From assembly GCF_052156535.1 (NCBI RefSeq), contig NZ_JBQKUP010000035.1, positions 62,001 to 126,000 on the forward strand: a stretch of 64,000 bases of DNA, written 5' to 3'. This document shows positions 23,855-33,059 of this stretch, one piece after another; position 1 is the first letter of the stretch; each line of letters begins with the position of its first letter. The stretch comes from Nitrospira_E sp052156535. GTDB taxonomy: Bacteria; Nitrospirota; Nitrospiria; Nitrospirales; UBA8639. The position numbers and the translations under genes were made by a program. Below the pieces are notes generated by a model. It saw only the letters and a program-made list of their open reading frames with translations. It was not told the origin of the DNA and did no database searches.

Positions 23855-25840
23855 ATGAACACATTCAATAAATTACGACAGGACATGATTGATCATCAGT
23901 TAGTGGCTCGTGGCCTCCACGACCAAAGGGTGCTTCATGCCATCAACGCCGTCCCTCGTGAGGAATTCATCGCGACAGACCTTGTTGAATTTGCCTATAG
24001 TGACTCGCCCTTACCCATTGAAGCCAGTCAGACCATTTCTCAACCCTACATCGTGGCGTTGATGACAGCAGCGCTTGAGTTAAAACCGGAAGACCGCGTG
24101 CTGGAAATCGGGACGGGTTCCGGATATGCCGCGGCGATATTGGGGGAAATTGCTCAGGAAGTCTATACCATTGAACGACATAAAATACTCGTGGACACCG
24201 CACGTACACGCCTTGCGGAACTGGGTTATCGCAACATTCAAGTTCTTTATGGGGACGGGACCCTTGGATGGCCGGAACATGCCCCCTATGATGCCATTGT
24301 CGTCACCGCAGGCGGACCCGAAGTACCTCAACCCCTGAAGGACCAGTTGGCCATCGGTGGTCGTCTCGTGATCCCGGTGGGCTCGACCCTGCGCACACAA
24401 AAACTCATCCGGCTTCGACGCATGAGCGACCATGAATATCAGGAAGAGGATATGGGCGGAGTCCGTTTTGTCCCGCTGATTGGTGCGGCTGGCTGGGAAG
24501 ACGAAGCTGGGCATACACCCGCCAGGGAAGATATCGAAGCAAGCGTACCCGAGTTAATTGGGCAATCGAGTGAACACTTTGCCAGCATTGAGCATGTCAA
24601 TCTAGATAATCTGATGGAGCGCATCGGTGATAGTCGCCTGATCTTGCTGGGTGAGGCCTCGCATGGCACCGCCGAGTTCTACGATATGCGTGCGCGAATC
24701 ACGCGGGAATTAATTGAACAGAAGGGCGTGAATATTATTGCGGTAGAAGCCGACTGGCCTGATGCAGCCTTTATTGATCATTATATTCATGGTTCCTCGC
24801 CTGATCCGTTCCTGAAAAGTCAGCCATTTTCCCGCTTCCCTACCTGGATGTGGGCTAATCATTCCGTCCTGAATTTCCTTTCTTGGTTAAAAGCCCATAA
24901 TGACACCATTAACGATCCTCATCAGCAGGTGGGTTTTTACGGATTGGATTTGTACAGCTTGTACAGCTCCATTGAAGTCGTCCTGGATTATCTGGAAAAA
25001 GTGGACCCGAAAACAGCAGAAGTCGCACGGGTACGCTATGGTTGCCTAATGCCATGGGCCAGCGATCCCGCGATGTATGGCCGCGTCACCATGACCAGAC
25101 AGTACCGGGAATGTGAGCATGAAGTCCTGGCGATGCTGAAGGATTTGCACAATAAACGCATGGAATATTCCCGGGCAGACGGAGAACGTTTTTTCAACGC
25201 CGAACAAAATGCACGCCTGGTGAGTAATGCCGAACGCTATTATCGCACCATGTACTTCGCCGAAAATAACTCCTGGAACCAGCGTGACCAGCACATGTTT
25301 GAAACCTTGCAGTCTGTTCTAGACTTCAGAGGCCCGGATGCCAAGGCCGTGATCTGGGAACATAATTCACATATCGGTGACGCACGGGCCACGGAGATGA
25401 GTGCTCGTGGTGAGTTCAATGTCGGGCAACTGGTGCGGCAGGCATATGGCGATGCGTCCTATCTGATTGGCTTTGGCACGGACCATGGGACCGTTGCCGC
25501 TGCCTCTGAATGGGGTGGCCCGATGGAAATCAAGCAGGTCCGCCCATCGCATCCAGACAGTTATGAGCATGTGTGTCATGAAGTGAAGGCTGACAACTTT
25601 CTTCTGCCGCTCAGGGACCCGCTCAAGAACATCACCCGCGAGAAACTTCTTCAAGAAAGACTGGAACGCGCGATTGGGGTGATTTATCGACCCGAAACCG
25701 AATTACAGAGCCATTATTTTTATGCGTCATTACCACACCAATTTGATGAATATATCTGGTTTGATGAAACGCGGGCTGTTGAAGCACTCACCAGAGAGAC
25801 GACCAAGGGACTGGCAGATACCTTTCCATTTGGGTTGTGA
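23855..25840 (+). CDS. Protein-L-isoaspartate methyltransferase fused to erythromycin esterase-like domain
   Basis: Two-domain protein of 661 residues. Residues 1-215 are a protein repair methyltransferase: RQDMIDHQLVARG, ISQPYIVALMTAAL and the SAM-binding motif VLEIGTGSGYAAAILG are PCMT hallmarks. From about residue 235 the erythromycin esterase family follows, with LILLGEASHGTAEFY, EADWPDAAFIDHYI, VGFYGLDLYSLY and WEHNSHIGDARA containing the conserved Glu and His residues of EreA/EreB-type enzymes. Start at 23855 has AGGAG nine bases upstream. Such fusions are known from environmental bacteria; whether the second half hydrolyses macrolides or another ester is not known. A separate exported PCMT gene is at 34942-35721. 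Confidence 0.9.
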   Translation: MNTFNKLRQDMIDHQLVARGLHDQRVLHAINAVPREEFIATDLVEFAYSDSPLPIEASQTISQPYIVALMTAALELKPEDRVLEIGTGSGYAAAILGEIAQEVYTIERHKILVDTARTRLAELGYRNIQVLYGDGTLGWPEHAPYDAIVVTAGGPEVPQPLKDQLAIGGRLVIPVGSTLRTQKLIRLRRMSDHEYQEEDMGGVRFVPLIGAAGWEDEAGHTPAREDIEASVPELIGQSSEHFASIEHVNLDNLMERIGDSRLILLGEASHGTAEFYDMRARITRELIEQKGVNIIAVEADWPDAAFIDHYIHGSSPDPFLKSQPFSRFPTWMWANHSVLNFLSWLKAHNDTINDPHQQVGFYGLDLYSLYSSIEVVLDYLEKVDPKTAEVARVRYGCLMPWASDPAMYGRVTMTRQYRECEHEVLAMLKDLHNKRMEYSRADGERFFNAEQNARLVSNAERYYRTMYFAENNSWNQRDQHMFETLQSVLDFRGPDAKAVIWEHNSHIGDARATEMSARGEFNVGQLVRQAYGDASYLIGFGTDHGTVAAASEWGGPMEIKQVRPSHPDSYEHVCHEVKADNFLLPLRDPLKNITREKLLQERLERAIGVIYRPETELQSHYFYASLPHQFDEYIWFDETRAVEALTRETTKGLADTFPFGL

Positions 25841-26084
25841 CTGTTAGGGAAAGACTACCCAACCATGCTGCAACAGCCCCTCATTCAGGTTCGTCCGATC
25901 GCAAGACTTCACCCCAGACACCGCTGTGCACACACATTCTTTCCCCAACAAGACCCGCCCCTTTTACCGTTTGAAAAGTTTAGCAAACGTGATAGAAACT
26001 TACTGCAGCACATTTTTTAGGGATTATACAGAATGTATGGCTCCACACTCTTTCAGCAGGATACCTGAAATGTTCATCTCCCAA

Positions 26085-26283
26085 TGTCCAACGCCTGCCG
26101 CCCGGCCCTCTGGATGGACGCTCTCATGACCCGGCGAGCCTTGTTTGAGCGCCGCGAGTTGGCTCGCCCTCCTGTGGCTTGCGTCCATCTCATTTCGTGA
26201 GGCCGGACGGGGCGTCAATGGTTTTGGCTCCTTTTGCCGAAACAAAAGGGGCTCGGCTGCCGGGCCGAAACCCGGCAATACAG
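26085..26283. repeat. Structured dispersed repeat, copy C
   Basis: Most complete copy with A (19782-19976). Stem 1 is GCTCCTTTTG/CAAAAGGGGC around CCGAAA (26227-26252) with one T-G wobble pair; stem 2 is GCCGGG/CCCGGC around CCGAAA (26259-26276), followed by AATAC. The 5' part carries GCCGCCCGGCCC, CGCGAGTTGG and GGCCGGACGGGGCGTCA blocks shared with copy A. It sits alone between two genes, not beside a TA pair. Confidence 0.75.
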
Positions 26284-26513
26284 AAAAGCACGGTGATACG
26301 CGAGTTCGGGAAGAAGAAGGGACTCATTCACCGACCAACGCATCTCAACTCGAAGACCTCAAAATACATTTCCGATAAACATAATTTTGCTGTAAAGTCA
26401 GAACCATAAATTGTTTATGATCCTTCTTTAGCCATCCCAGACGAAATAATCCAGGAGAACACCAGTCATCACTCAAAAGATTCACAAACGTTCCCAAACA
26501 TGAGGAGGTCCCC

Positions 26514-26930
26514 ATGCCCAATTCCGTCCGACTTGCCAAGTATTACAAAATGATGATTCCCCATAAATCGGGACAAGGCATCAAGCTCCTGGAGCACCTA
26601 CAACAGTCCCAAGTTAACCTGTTAGCCTTTCTGGCTTTTCCGAAAAAAAACGGGAAAGCCCAAGTCGACTGTGTGCCCGTCGAGCCTGCCAAGCTTACGG
26701 CCGCCGCAAAAAAAGCCAAATGGAATATTAAAGGTCCCAAAGCCTGTTTTGTCATCGATGATAAGGATCAAATGGGCGCCTTCATTCCCTATGCTGCGAA
26801 ACTCGCGGAAGCGAAAATCAACATACGGGCGGCCGCGGCCGTGACAGGTGGCGCAGGACGCTGCGGGGCCATTTTGTGGGTCAACCAAAAAGATGTGAAA
26901 AAAGCTGCCAAAGCCCTCGGCGCTGAGTGA
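26514..26930 (+). CDS. ACT-domain-like small protein
   Basis: Soluble 138-residue protein with an excellent GAGGAGG site before the ATG. It appears to be built from two ACT-like halves: NLLAFLAFPKKNGKAQVDCV with a helix after it, then ACFVIDDKDQMGAFIPYAAKLAEAKINIRAAAAV and a final strand CGAILWVNQKDVKKAAKAL. ACT domains bind small ligands and regulate enzymes. No catalytic partner is encoded next to it. Conserved-hypothetical status; ligand unknown. Confidence 0.7.
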   Translation: MPNSVRLAKYYKMMIPHKSGQGIKLLEHLQQSQVNLLAFLAFPKKNGKAQVDCVPVEPAKLTAAAKKAKWNIKGPKACFVIDDKDQMGAFIPYAAKLAEAKINIRAAAAVTGGAGRCGAILWVNQKDVKKAAKALGAE

Positions 26931-27095
26931 GCGATTTGCGCCAAGAACAAACTGCAATCTGGCATCCAAGATGATGTTTGGGCATCAGTTTGAAAATCGT
27001 TTGTTGCTGTCTAGCCGGTAAACGTAATTACGACAATCGCGAGTGTCCGCTACCAACGTGGTGCTGTGGAATCATTGATCAGAAGGAGAGGGCCA

Positions 27096-27749
27096 ATGAA
27101 CACTGTACGAAATACCAGTCATTCGTTCGCTAGGGCGAACGAGGAATTCGAAAGCGAATGGGAAAACCGGCGAAACACGCGGTTTGAGTTACCGGCAGTA
27201 GATGTCAACAAGGTGGTGAGTGAATGTCATGAGGTTGGCAAGCCTGTCCACATGACGCGCAGTATGCTCTGGGACATGGAGCTTAAGAAGGCGTGGAATC
27301 CAGCTAAGTACATCCCTTATGTTGTCTCTCGCGACCATTCGTGGGGTCGTAACTCTTACAATGATGGCACCGAGCATTTCGTTAGGGAAATAGATGCCAA
27401 AGCTTGAATCATTGAAGATACGACCGGACCAGTATTCGAAGAAGTTTTCATTAACCACAAAGAGCAGAGGGTAATCTTTCTTGGGCGAGACGAACTGAAA
27501 ACTGAGACTGGTGAGACCATCCGCACCAACGGATATCAGCCCTTGTTTCATGTGGAGCACGGCGTCGCGGGGACTGTAGATGCCCCTTTGAATACCTGGC
27601 GTATTGTCATTCTAACGGAGAGCAATGATCCGCGATATCATCAACCGTTCAAGGAAATGGTTAAGGCGGGCGGGCTCCCCGGATTCTTGGAAATCTACAT
27701 CAACCGAGATCTGGACGTACCGCTAAGTCGGAAAGAGCCTTTGTGGTAG
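27096..27749 (+). pseudogene. Unrecognised gene interrupted by a single in-frame TGA
   Basis: A 217-codon frame starts at the ATG at 27096 (GGAG site seven to eight bases upstream) and runs to the TAG at 27747-27749, interrupted only by a TGA at 27405-27407 after EIDAKA. The part before has 103 residues (EFESEWENRRNTRFELPAV), the part after reads IIEDTTGPVFEEVFINHKEQ and ends DVPLSRKEPLW. Both halves have protein-like composition and no other stop. It may be a recent nonsense mutation, a sequencing error, or a read-through case; no selenocysteine signal was recognised. The family is not recognised. It lies 80 bases from the IS30 element. Confidence 0.55.
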
Positions 27750-27813
27750 ATGGAGATCCCAAATATCAGTATTAATTGACGAGGGTTGGGTTTCCGAAGT
27801 GAGGGTTAACGGC

Positions 27814-29060
27814 CGCTTTTGGCGGTGAGTTCAACTGGTCGCTGCAACACACGCCTGAAATCTCTCTGCTGGTGTTTCGTAGTGTAAAGTTTTTCTCGGA
27901 CGTTCATTCAACTGCCGCGCCACTTTGTTGAGCTGGGCCTGCGTATACCTGGATAAGTCAGTGCCCTTTGGAAGATACTGCCTAAGCAGCCGATTCGTAT
28001 TCTCATTGGAGCCCCTCTGCCACGGACTCTTGGGGTCACAAAAGTACACGGCAATATCCGTCGCCAGGGTGAATTGGCGATGATTCGCCATCTCGGTGCC
28101 TCGGTCCCACGTCAAGGATTTGTAGAGCTCAACCGGAAGGCGCTGGGCATGTTTAATGAGTGCTGTTGTCACGGTTTTCGCATCCTTCTTTTCTATTTTG
28201 GCCAACATGACATACCGCGACTGGCGTTCGACCAACGTCGCAATATAGCTATTGTGAGTCCCCCCGATGAGATCACCTTCCCAATGCCCGGGGACGGCAC
28301 GATCTTCGACCGAGGCGGGTCGGTCCTTAATCGAGACAGCCTGGGTGATTTTTCCCAATCCTTGGCGCTTCAGACTCGCATGCTTCGAGCGGCGCATGGC
28401 TCGTTGGCTTCGGAGACAAGCCTGGAGCTCCTTCTTCAAAACCCCTCTGGCCTGAATATACAGACTGCGATAGATAGTTTCGTGGGACACGCGTGCTTGC
28501 TCGTTCTCAGGAGAGGTTCTCTTCATCCACCCGGCGATTTGCTGGGGCGACCACTGCTGGTTGAGCTTGGCCGCGACCACTTTTGCTAGGGAACGATGCT
28601 GTGCCAGCTTACACGATTTGGACCGGTGCGCGCGCTCCCAGGTGGCTTGATCTGCCGCCGAGGCTCGATAGCTTTCATACCCTCCATTGCGAGCGAGCTC
28701 ACGACTGATCGTGGAGGGAGATCGTTTCATCTGACGAGCCATGCCGCGAATAGATTGGTTCCTGGCGACCCCACGGGAAATCTCTTCCCGTTCCGCCAGG
28801 CTCAGGGCCAATCGTGAGCGGCTTCTGGTGGGAGGGCGAATCCCCCCGCTAGACACAAGAATGGAATAAATCGAGGAGGACTCTCGCTCGAAGAGGCGGC
28901 CAATCGAACTCAGGGATTCGCCACGCTGCCAGCGATCCCAAATATCTGCTCGTTGTTCAGTGTTAAAGTAAATGCGGGTTCGGTGTTTCATCGTCACACT
29001 CCATCTCTAGAAGATAAGATAAAGTGTTGCGTTGATCAATTGAACTCACCACCCAAAGCC
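27814..29060 (-). mobile_element. IS30-family insertion sequence
   Basis: About 1.25-kb element with one transposase gene. Imperfect terminal inverted repeats of roughly 35 bases are visible: the left end (27816-27850) and the reverse complement of the right end (29024-29058) share GGTGAGTTCAA followed by a related segment ending GCAACAC. The left repeat contains the transposase stop codon. No unambiguous target duplication was found, so exact ends are uncertain by a few bases. Confidence 0.85.
27831..28991 (-). CDS. IS30-family transposase
   Basis: DDE transposase of 386 residues. The N-terminus has the HTH region of IS30 (NTEQRADIWDRWQRGESLSSIGRLF), followed by a second one (IRGMARQMKRSPSTISRELARN). 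The catalytic core shows VPGHWEGDLIGGTHNSYIATL (first Asp), SLTWDRGTEMANHRQF (second Asp) and WQRGSNENTNRLLRQYLPKGTD (Glu), the canonical IS30 D-D-E spacing. ATG at 28991; a GTG two codons upstream is possible. Frame intact, so the element may be active. Confidence 0.95.
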   Translation of the reverse strand: MKHRTRIYFNTEQRADIWDRWQRGESLSSIGRLFERESSSIYSILVSSGGIRPPTRSRSRLALSLAEREEISRGVARNQSIRGMARQMKRSPSTISRELARNGGYESYRASAADQATWERAHRSKSCKLAQHRSLAKVVAAKLNQQWSPQQIAGWMKRTSPENEQARVSHETIYRSLYIQARGVLKKELQACLRSQRAMRRSKHASLKRQGLGKITQAVSIKDRPASVEDRAVPGHWEGDLIGGTHNSYIATLVERQSRYVMLAKIEKKDAKTVTTALIKHAQRLPVELYKSLTWDRGTEMANHRQFTLATDIAVYFCDPKSPWQRGSNENTNRLLRQYLPKGTDLSRYTQAQLNKVARQLNERPRKTLHYETPAERFQACVAATS

Positions 29061-29205
29061 GACAAACAGTTTAATCAAAATTAAAAATGAAACATCATGA
29101 GTAGCCCATCATGGAATCATTGGGCATGGGTTGTATGGAGTGGTAACTCTGCCGAATATGTTCGATGGTCTTGAGCGAATTCTCGAATAAAAAAGGAGGC
29201 AATTT

Positions 29206-29793
29206 TCAGGGCATCAAAGACAACTCGATTTTATGCTCGAACTCTTGGCCTGAATCCTCAGTAACCACAATCTTTGCCTCTTTTTGTGGGTCAATTTGAT
29301 TGTAAAAAAAGTAGACTGTCGTGTTGTTTCTTCCATGCGAAGAACCCATATTTTGCCTTATTGCCTTTGGCTGAATGATATTCACGCCTTGTTTAAGGAC
29401 TACCTGATTATCAAGAATATTTTTTGAAGTTTGGTGGCAGGTTCGTATATTTATAGCGAAAGACTTCTCTCTTACAATATCCCTCAACAATCCCCAATCG
29501 ACCTCCGTATATTTTTTTGCCGCCTCCATGGATATACCGATTAGATCACGTATTTTTGTAAATACATCGCCATTGTTACATGTTGATTGGTCGCCAAATT
29601 CGTATTGCTTAAAAAACTTCCCCACAGAATCATCATAAGCGTCAGAATCCCTTCTCCATAATTCGGCAAAGTTTTTCCCCTTAGCGATTGCCTCATCTAT
29701 TTGAACTTGCGTTAGAGAAGCTTCCATGCCCCAACCAATTGAAGGCCAAAGGAGAAACAGGATTACGGCTAACCTGATTGGGTTTTTGGCCAT
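29206..29793 (-). CDS. Secreted hypothetical protein
   Basis: Protein of 195 residues with a clear signal peptide: MAKNPIRLAVILFLLWPSIG followed by a WGMEA cleavage region. The start at 29793 has AAAGAGAGAG upstream; the open frame extends further but its upstream part lacks signal features. The mature part is hydrophilic with Cys in STCNNGD and IRTCHQTS (possible disulfide) and a strand-rich C-terminus. Codon use is AT-rich compared with most genes in the window, which with the neighbouring IS30 suggests acquisition. No domain recognised. Confidence 0.65.
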   Translation of the reverse strand: MAKNPIRLAVILFLLWPSIGWGMEASLTQVQIDEAIAKGKNFAELWRRDSDAYDDSVGKFFKQYEFGDQSTCNNGDVFTKIRDLIGISMEAAKKYTEVDWGLLRDIVREKSFAINIRTCHQTSKNILDNQVVLKQGVNIIQPKAIRQNMGSSHGRNNTTVYFFYNQIDPQKEAKIVVTEDSGQEFEHKIELSLMP

Positions 29794-29909
29794 GATGCTC
29801 TCTCTTTCCCTAACTAAATTTTTCAGCATAGCGCGTCTCCCCATTGTTTGAGGAACCCACATATAACGTCTCTCGGGCAATCTAGCCCAAATTCTTAGCA
29901 GGTTCAATT

Positions 29910-30188
29910 TTACCGCCTTCCGAAACTTGGCGAATGTCTGCACCTGGCCGATGCCGGACACTCGGGGGCAAGTTTTCCGTTCAGGATATCAAATGGGCGG
30001 CCTGGATATTCCCATACGATTTTCGTACACATTTTTCCAGCAAGCCGCCTTCCCCTGTCGACAAGAATAGTTACGTTCCATATAGGACCCTTTTTGCAAA
30101 GCATTGCCAACCTCAAGACACTTGACTGGTTCAATTTTGCAAATTCTTGTTGCAGAATTTTCCTACGAATACTGGGGATGCGCGTCAT
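29910..30188 (-). CDS. Doubtful short hypothetical protein
   Basis: Open frame of 92 codons beginning MTRIPSIRRKILQQEFAKL without a ribosome binding site. It is basic, with isolated cysteines and no recognised domain. It is retained only because the composition differs from random shadow frames and nothing else is predicted at this site; it could equally be the remnant of a longer gene. Ends 117 bases before the secreted protein gene. Confidence 0.25.
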   Translation of the reverse strand: MTRIPSIRRKILQQEFAKLNQSSVLRLAMLCKKGPIWNVTILVDRGRRLAGKMCTKIVWEYPGRPFDILNGKLAPECPASARCRHSPSFGRR

Positions 30189-30294
30189 CTCTAAACAGGT
30201 CGCTTAGCGTGCGTTTCAAAGCGATACGCCCGGTACCCTAACACTGTGGCTCGCTGATGAGGAATTGGCCAGGCATAGCCAAGTCACGTGATTG

Positions 30295-31434
30295 TTAGTG
30301 AAGAACCAGATACCCATCCGGTGCCAGACTGGTGGCCAGCATCACGCTGTTAATATCACGATGCCCGGTCCAGGTGTGGCTCTGTTGATTGTTCGGCTCG
30401 AGCCAGAAGTTCTCGATGTATTCGATCAAGGGAAGGTATCGTGCGAGGCCTGACAGCCTGACATGGAAATCATGCTGGTCGGAGAATTTCTCCGGATGTT
30501 GTTCGATGGCTTTCTGCATCTTCACAATGGCATGGAGACCGATGGATAGCCCTAATTCCCGAAAGGCCAGACGGTAATCAGCTGAAGCATTCAGAGGACG
30601 GCTCTGGACAAAAGCCTCCAGGCCGACCTCGGCATCCCGCAAGAGCGAAGCCAATCTCTCCGATTCTCGCAAATTAGAGCTAATTATTAATTGTGTCAAC
30701 CTGAAGGCATCGGACAGAAGCCCACCGATTCCTAATGGATCATTCGTCGTCCAGGTCAGGCCTTCACACATCGCGGTCATCTCCGTAATCTCTTGTCCCA
30801 GAGGGCTCTTTGCGTGGAGATCGCTAAGTTTCACAGCCGTCGCCTGAAGTTGCTGATAGGTGATCAGCCCGTCGAGCGGATCGTGCTGGCCCATGGGCGC
30901 GACCAGGGGATAAGAGAGGTCGATACTCATCTTCCAATACATGCGCTTGGGGCCACCGCCCCAGGGGTTATAGGTGAAGCGGGCATGGGCGGTTCTGGCA
31001 AGCTCCACCGCCCATTGGTTATACACGGAATCTCCGGTCACCCGTGCCAGACAATCGAGGGCATGCATCCATTTGGTCAGATAATGGAAATACTGCCCAT
31101 CCCGTTCCCATTCTAGGTGTTCATCATACGGTTCATCCGATCCGCGTTCAGCAAGAGCTTTCCCGATTCTCAGGCCACCTCGGGTCGGATGCAGCTCGCC
31201 TTCCTGTTCGTCCAATCCACTGATCCATCCCTGGCGCGAATCGTCCTCCCGGTGTCGCCCCAGGACACAGTGGACTTGAGAGACAAGACGTATGGCATCT
31301 TCCTGGTAATATTCCTCCCCTGTTCGGCGGAAAAGTTCTAGATAGTTGCAAACGGCAAACGCGTCGGTCCAGAGATAGCGACGGGGCAGTCGAGCTGGGG
31401 GAATCAGGCCCGTCCGCTCAGCGAACCCTGTCAT
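30295..31434 (-). CDS. Six-hairpin (alpha/alpha-toroid) glycosidase-like protein
   Basis: Protein of 379 residues whose repeated helix-hairpin pattern resembles the alpha/alpha toroid of glycoside hydrolases and N-acylglucosamine epimerases. Features: RRYLWTDAFAVCNYLELFRR, SGLDEQEGELHPTRGGLRIGK, YFHYLTKWMHALDCLARVTGD and the aromatic-rich IENFWLEPNN. Start at 31434 follows GAGGG five bases upstream; in-frame codons upstream are unlikely. The WTD and Glu-rich segments could form a sugar site. Neighbouring amylase-type genes are consistent with sugar metabolism. Exact activity not recognised. Confidence 0.6.
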   Translation of the reverse strand: MTGFAERTGLIPPARLPRRYLWTDAFAVCNYLELFRRTGEEYYQEDAIRLVSQVHCVLGRHREDDSRQGWISGLDEQEGELHPTRGGLRIGKALAERGSDEPYDEHLEWERDGQYFHYLTKWMHALDCLARVTGDSVYNQWAVELARTAHARFTYNPWGGGPKRMYWKMSIDLSYPLVAPMGQHDPLDGLITYQQLQATAVKLSDLHAKSPLGQEITEMTAMCEGLTWTTNDPLGIGGLLSDAFRLTQLIISSNLRESERLASLLRDAEVGLEAFVQSRPLNASADYRLAFRELGLSIGLHAIVKMQKAIEQHPEKFSDQHDFHVRLSGLARYLPLIEYIENFWLEPNNQQSHTWTGHRDINSVMLATSLAPDGYLVLH

Positions 31435-32130
31435 GATTGCCCTCATTGTAGATGTATTGTTCATAGACCAACACCAGAAAGGCTGCTCTCAGGTCCTCCT
31501 TCCATCGGCGCTCCAGGCACAAGCATCAAACAGGCACCTGAGACTGACGGCTGAACAGAAGAAATCGTCACCGCAAGGTCGGTTGCAGCCAACCATCAGA
31601 CAAAACCTGCCGTTCCATGAGCGGGCATTTATTCATCAGTTTAAATATCTTCGTTACCAGATGATTCAAAATGGAGTGTTCCCAACACAACCCGGCTTGT
31701 GTCTTGAGCAAAGATTGTGAAGCGTTTGCTCTTTTCCTTCTCAGCCTATGCACATAAACTGTAGCACTCCAGGACACATGAGGATATCCGCGTGTGAATG
31801 TTCTACGCTCTTATAATATTGTGCAGCCCTTCACCTCATGTGCTAACCCGTGTAGAATTAGAGCCGATTTTACCAATGCCCAGCAACCTGCATTCCCGGG
31901 TCTAAGGCGACAGTGTCCTGGTGGACAACTTGTTTCGGGTCAAATAATCGTCCCCATTCGTAGCCAAAGCCGGGAGACGTTGAGGAAGACCTCGTTGAGG
32001 GAATAATGTGGTGAAGGCAAGCTCGCTCAGGCCGGCAGACGATATTTTAGAATGCTCTTTGGAAAACAAAATCCACCAACTATCCTGGTTTGGAGGTAGC
32101 GAAATCCACGTCACATGAAGGGAGTGATCT
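31435..32130. other. About 700 bases without a supported gene
   Basis: No frame with both a ribosome site and protein-like composition was found. The region separates the minus-strand toroid gene from the plus-strand UspA gene and should contain both promoters. No repeat or hairpin stands out. Confidence 0.4.
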
Positions 32131-32637
32131 ATGGTAAGGGATAAGACATTACTCGTCGGCGTCGACGGGTCGGATTCTTCCATTCGAAGCGTCTCCTACG
32201 TGGCTGAAATGATAGGGGCCCGTGAAGATTTTCATATCGTGCTCTTTCACGTCCTCCCCCCGATTCCTCCCGACCTGTTGGAATTCGGGGGCGCTGAAGA
32301 TCCGGCAACAGAACGAAAGCTGGATGAGACCTTAAAAAAAGAGCAGGCTCAATGGATCGAGAAGGCAAAAAAGGATGCGGAACCAATCTTAGATAACGCC
32401 AAGACGATTCTGTATCGGATTGGGGTACTACCCGCCATGGTCAGCGTCGTGTTTTCTCAATCCATCCACCGGCCGGATATTGTTGGTGAATTGATCGGGA
32501 CAGCTCACAAACAGAATTGCGGAACCATCGTCGTTGGACGGGAAACGTACTCCAGCTTCAAAGAATTATTTCATCACCATGTGGGCGAAGAGCTGGCCAA
32601 AAAAGGCCAGGGCTTTGCCGTTTGGGTCATTGCCTGA
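32131..32637 (+). CDS. Universal stress protein, single domain
   Basis: UspA-fold nucleotide-binding protein of 168 residues. It begins KTLLVGVDGSDSSIRSV, where the Asp contacts ATP, and ends with a GTIVVGRETYSSFKELF segment equivalent to the G-2X-G-9X-G-S/T ATP-binding loop, though the loop appears shortened. It has a longer helical insertion (residues about 55-90, ERKLDETLKKEQAQWIEKAK). Start has GGGAG six bases upstream. A two-domain Usp is at 49865-50809. Stress or regulatory role by family. Confidence 0.88.
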   Translation: MVRDKTLLVGVDGSDSSIRSVSYVAEMIGAREDFHIVLFHVLPPIPPDLLEFGGAEDPATERKLDETLKKEQAQWIEKAKKDAEPILDNAKTILYRIGVLPAMVSVVFSQSIHRPDIVGELIGTAHKQNCGTIVVGRETYSSFKELFHHHVGEELAKKGQGFAVWVIA

Positions 32638-32855
32638 TGGTGAATCAAGAAGCCCGGCCTGAGAAAAATTTTTCCATTATCGAGGGTTTCGGTATTGGTG
32701 AATGACCAAAACTATCCGACAGGCGCCACGGGAATTCTGGCCATATTTCAGCCATGATTGGCCATAACCATCGTGAATAAAAGAAGATGCTCTTCTGGGT
32801 TTTGTGTGAGTCAGCCATTCTGTCACGTATTTGCGACCAAAAACGCTACCGGTCA

Positions 32856-32996
32856 TTCCTCCCCTTTGTAAGGGGAGGACTAAGGTGAGGTAGAGTCTCG
32901 GATCTTTAGGCATCTTGCTGGCAATAGGAAAATTTGGTCAACAGTTGCGATATGGTGTTTCTACCTCCCCTGCCCCCTCCTTACAAAGGAGGGGGA
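32856..32996. repeat. Small palindromic element with paired hairpins (REPIN/MITE-like)
   Basis: The 141-base unit has a perfect 10-base-arm hairpin at each end: TCCTCCCCTT/AAGGGGAGGA (32857-32879) and CCCCCTCCTT/AAGGAGGGGG (32973-32995). The ends are also related to each other as inverted copies, including GAGGTAGA and TCTACCTC just inside. This two-palindrome arrangement is that of a REPIN or MITE. No gene inside. It lies upstream of the GH13 gene. Confidence 0.75.
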
Positions 32997-33059
32997 TTGA
33001 GAACCGGAATGAGGGTTCGCCCACACGATTTTCTGAAGAGCTAAAAAAAGGAGTCTTTC

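Noticed and set aside
27405..27407. Selenocysteine codon reading of the in-frame TGA
   Set aside because: No SECIS-like hairpin was recognised just downstream, and the context has no selenoprotein features.
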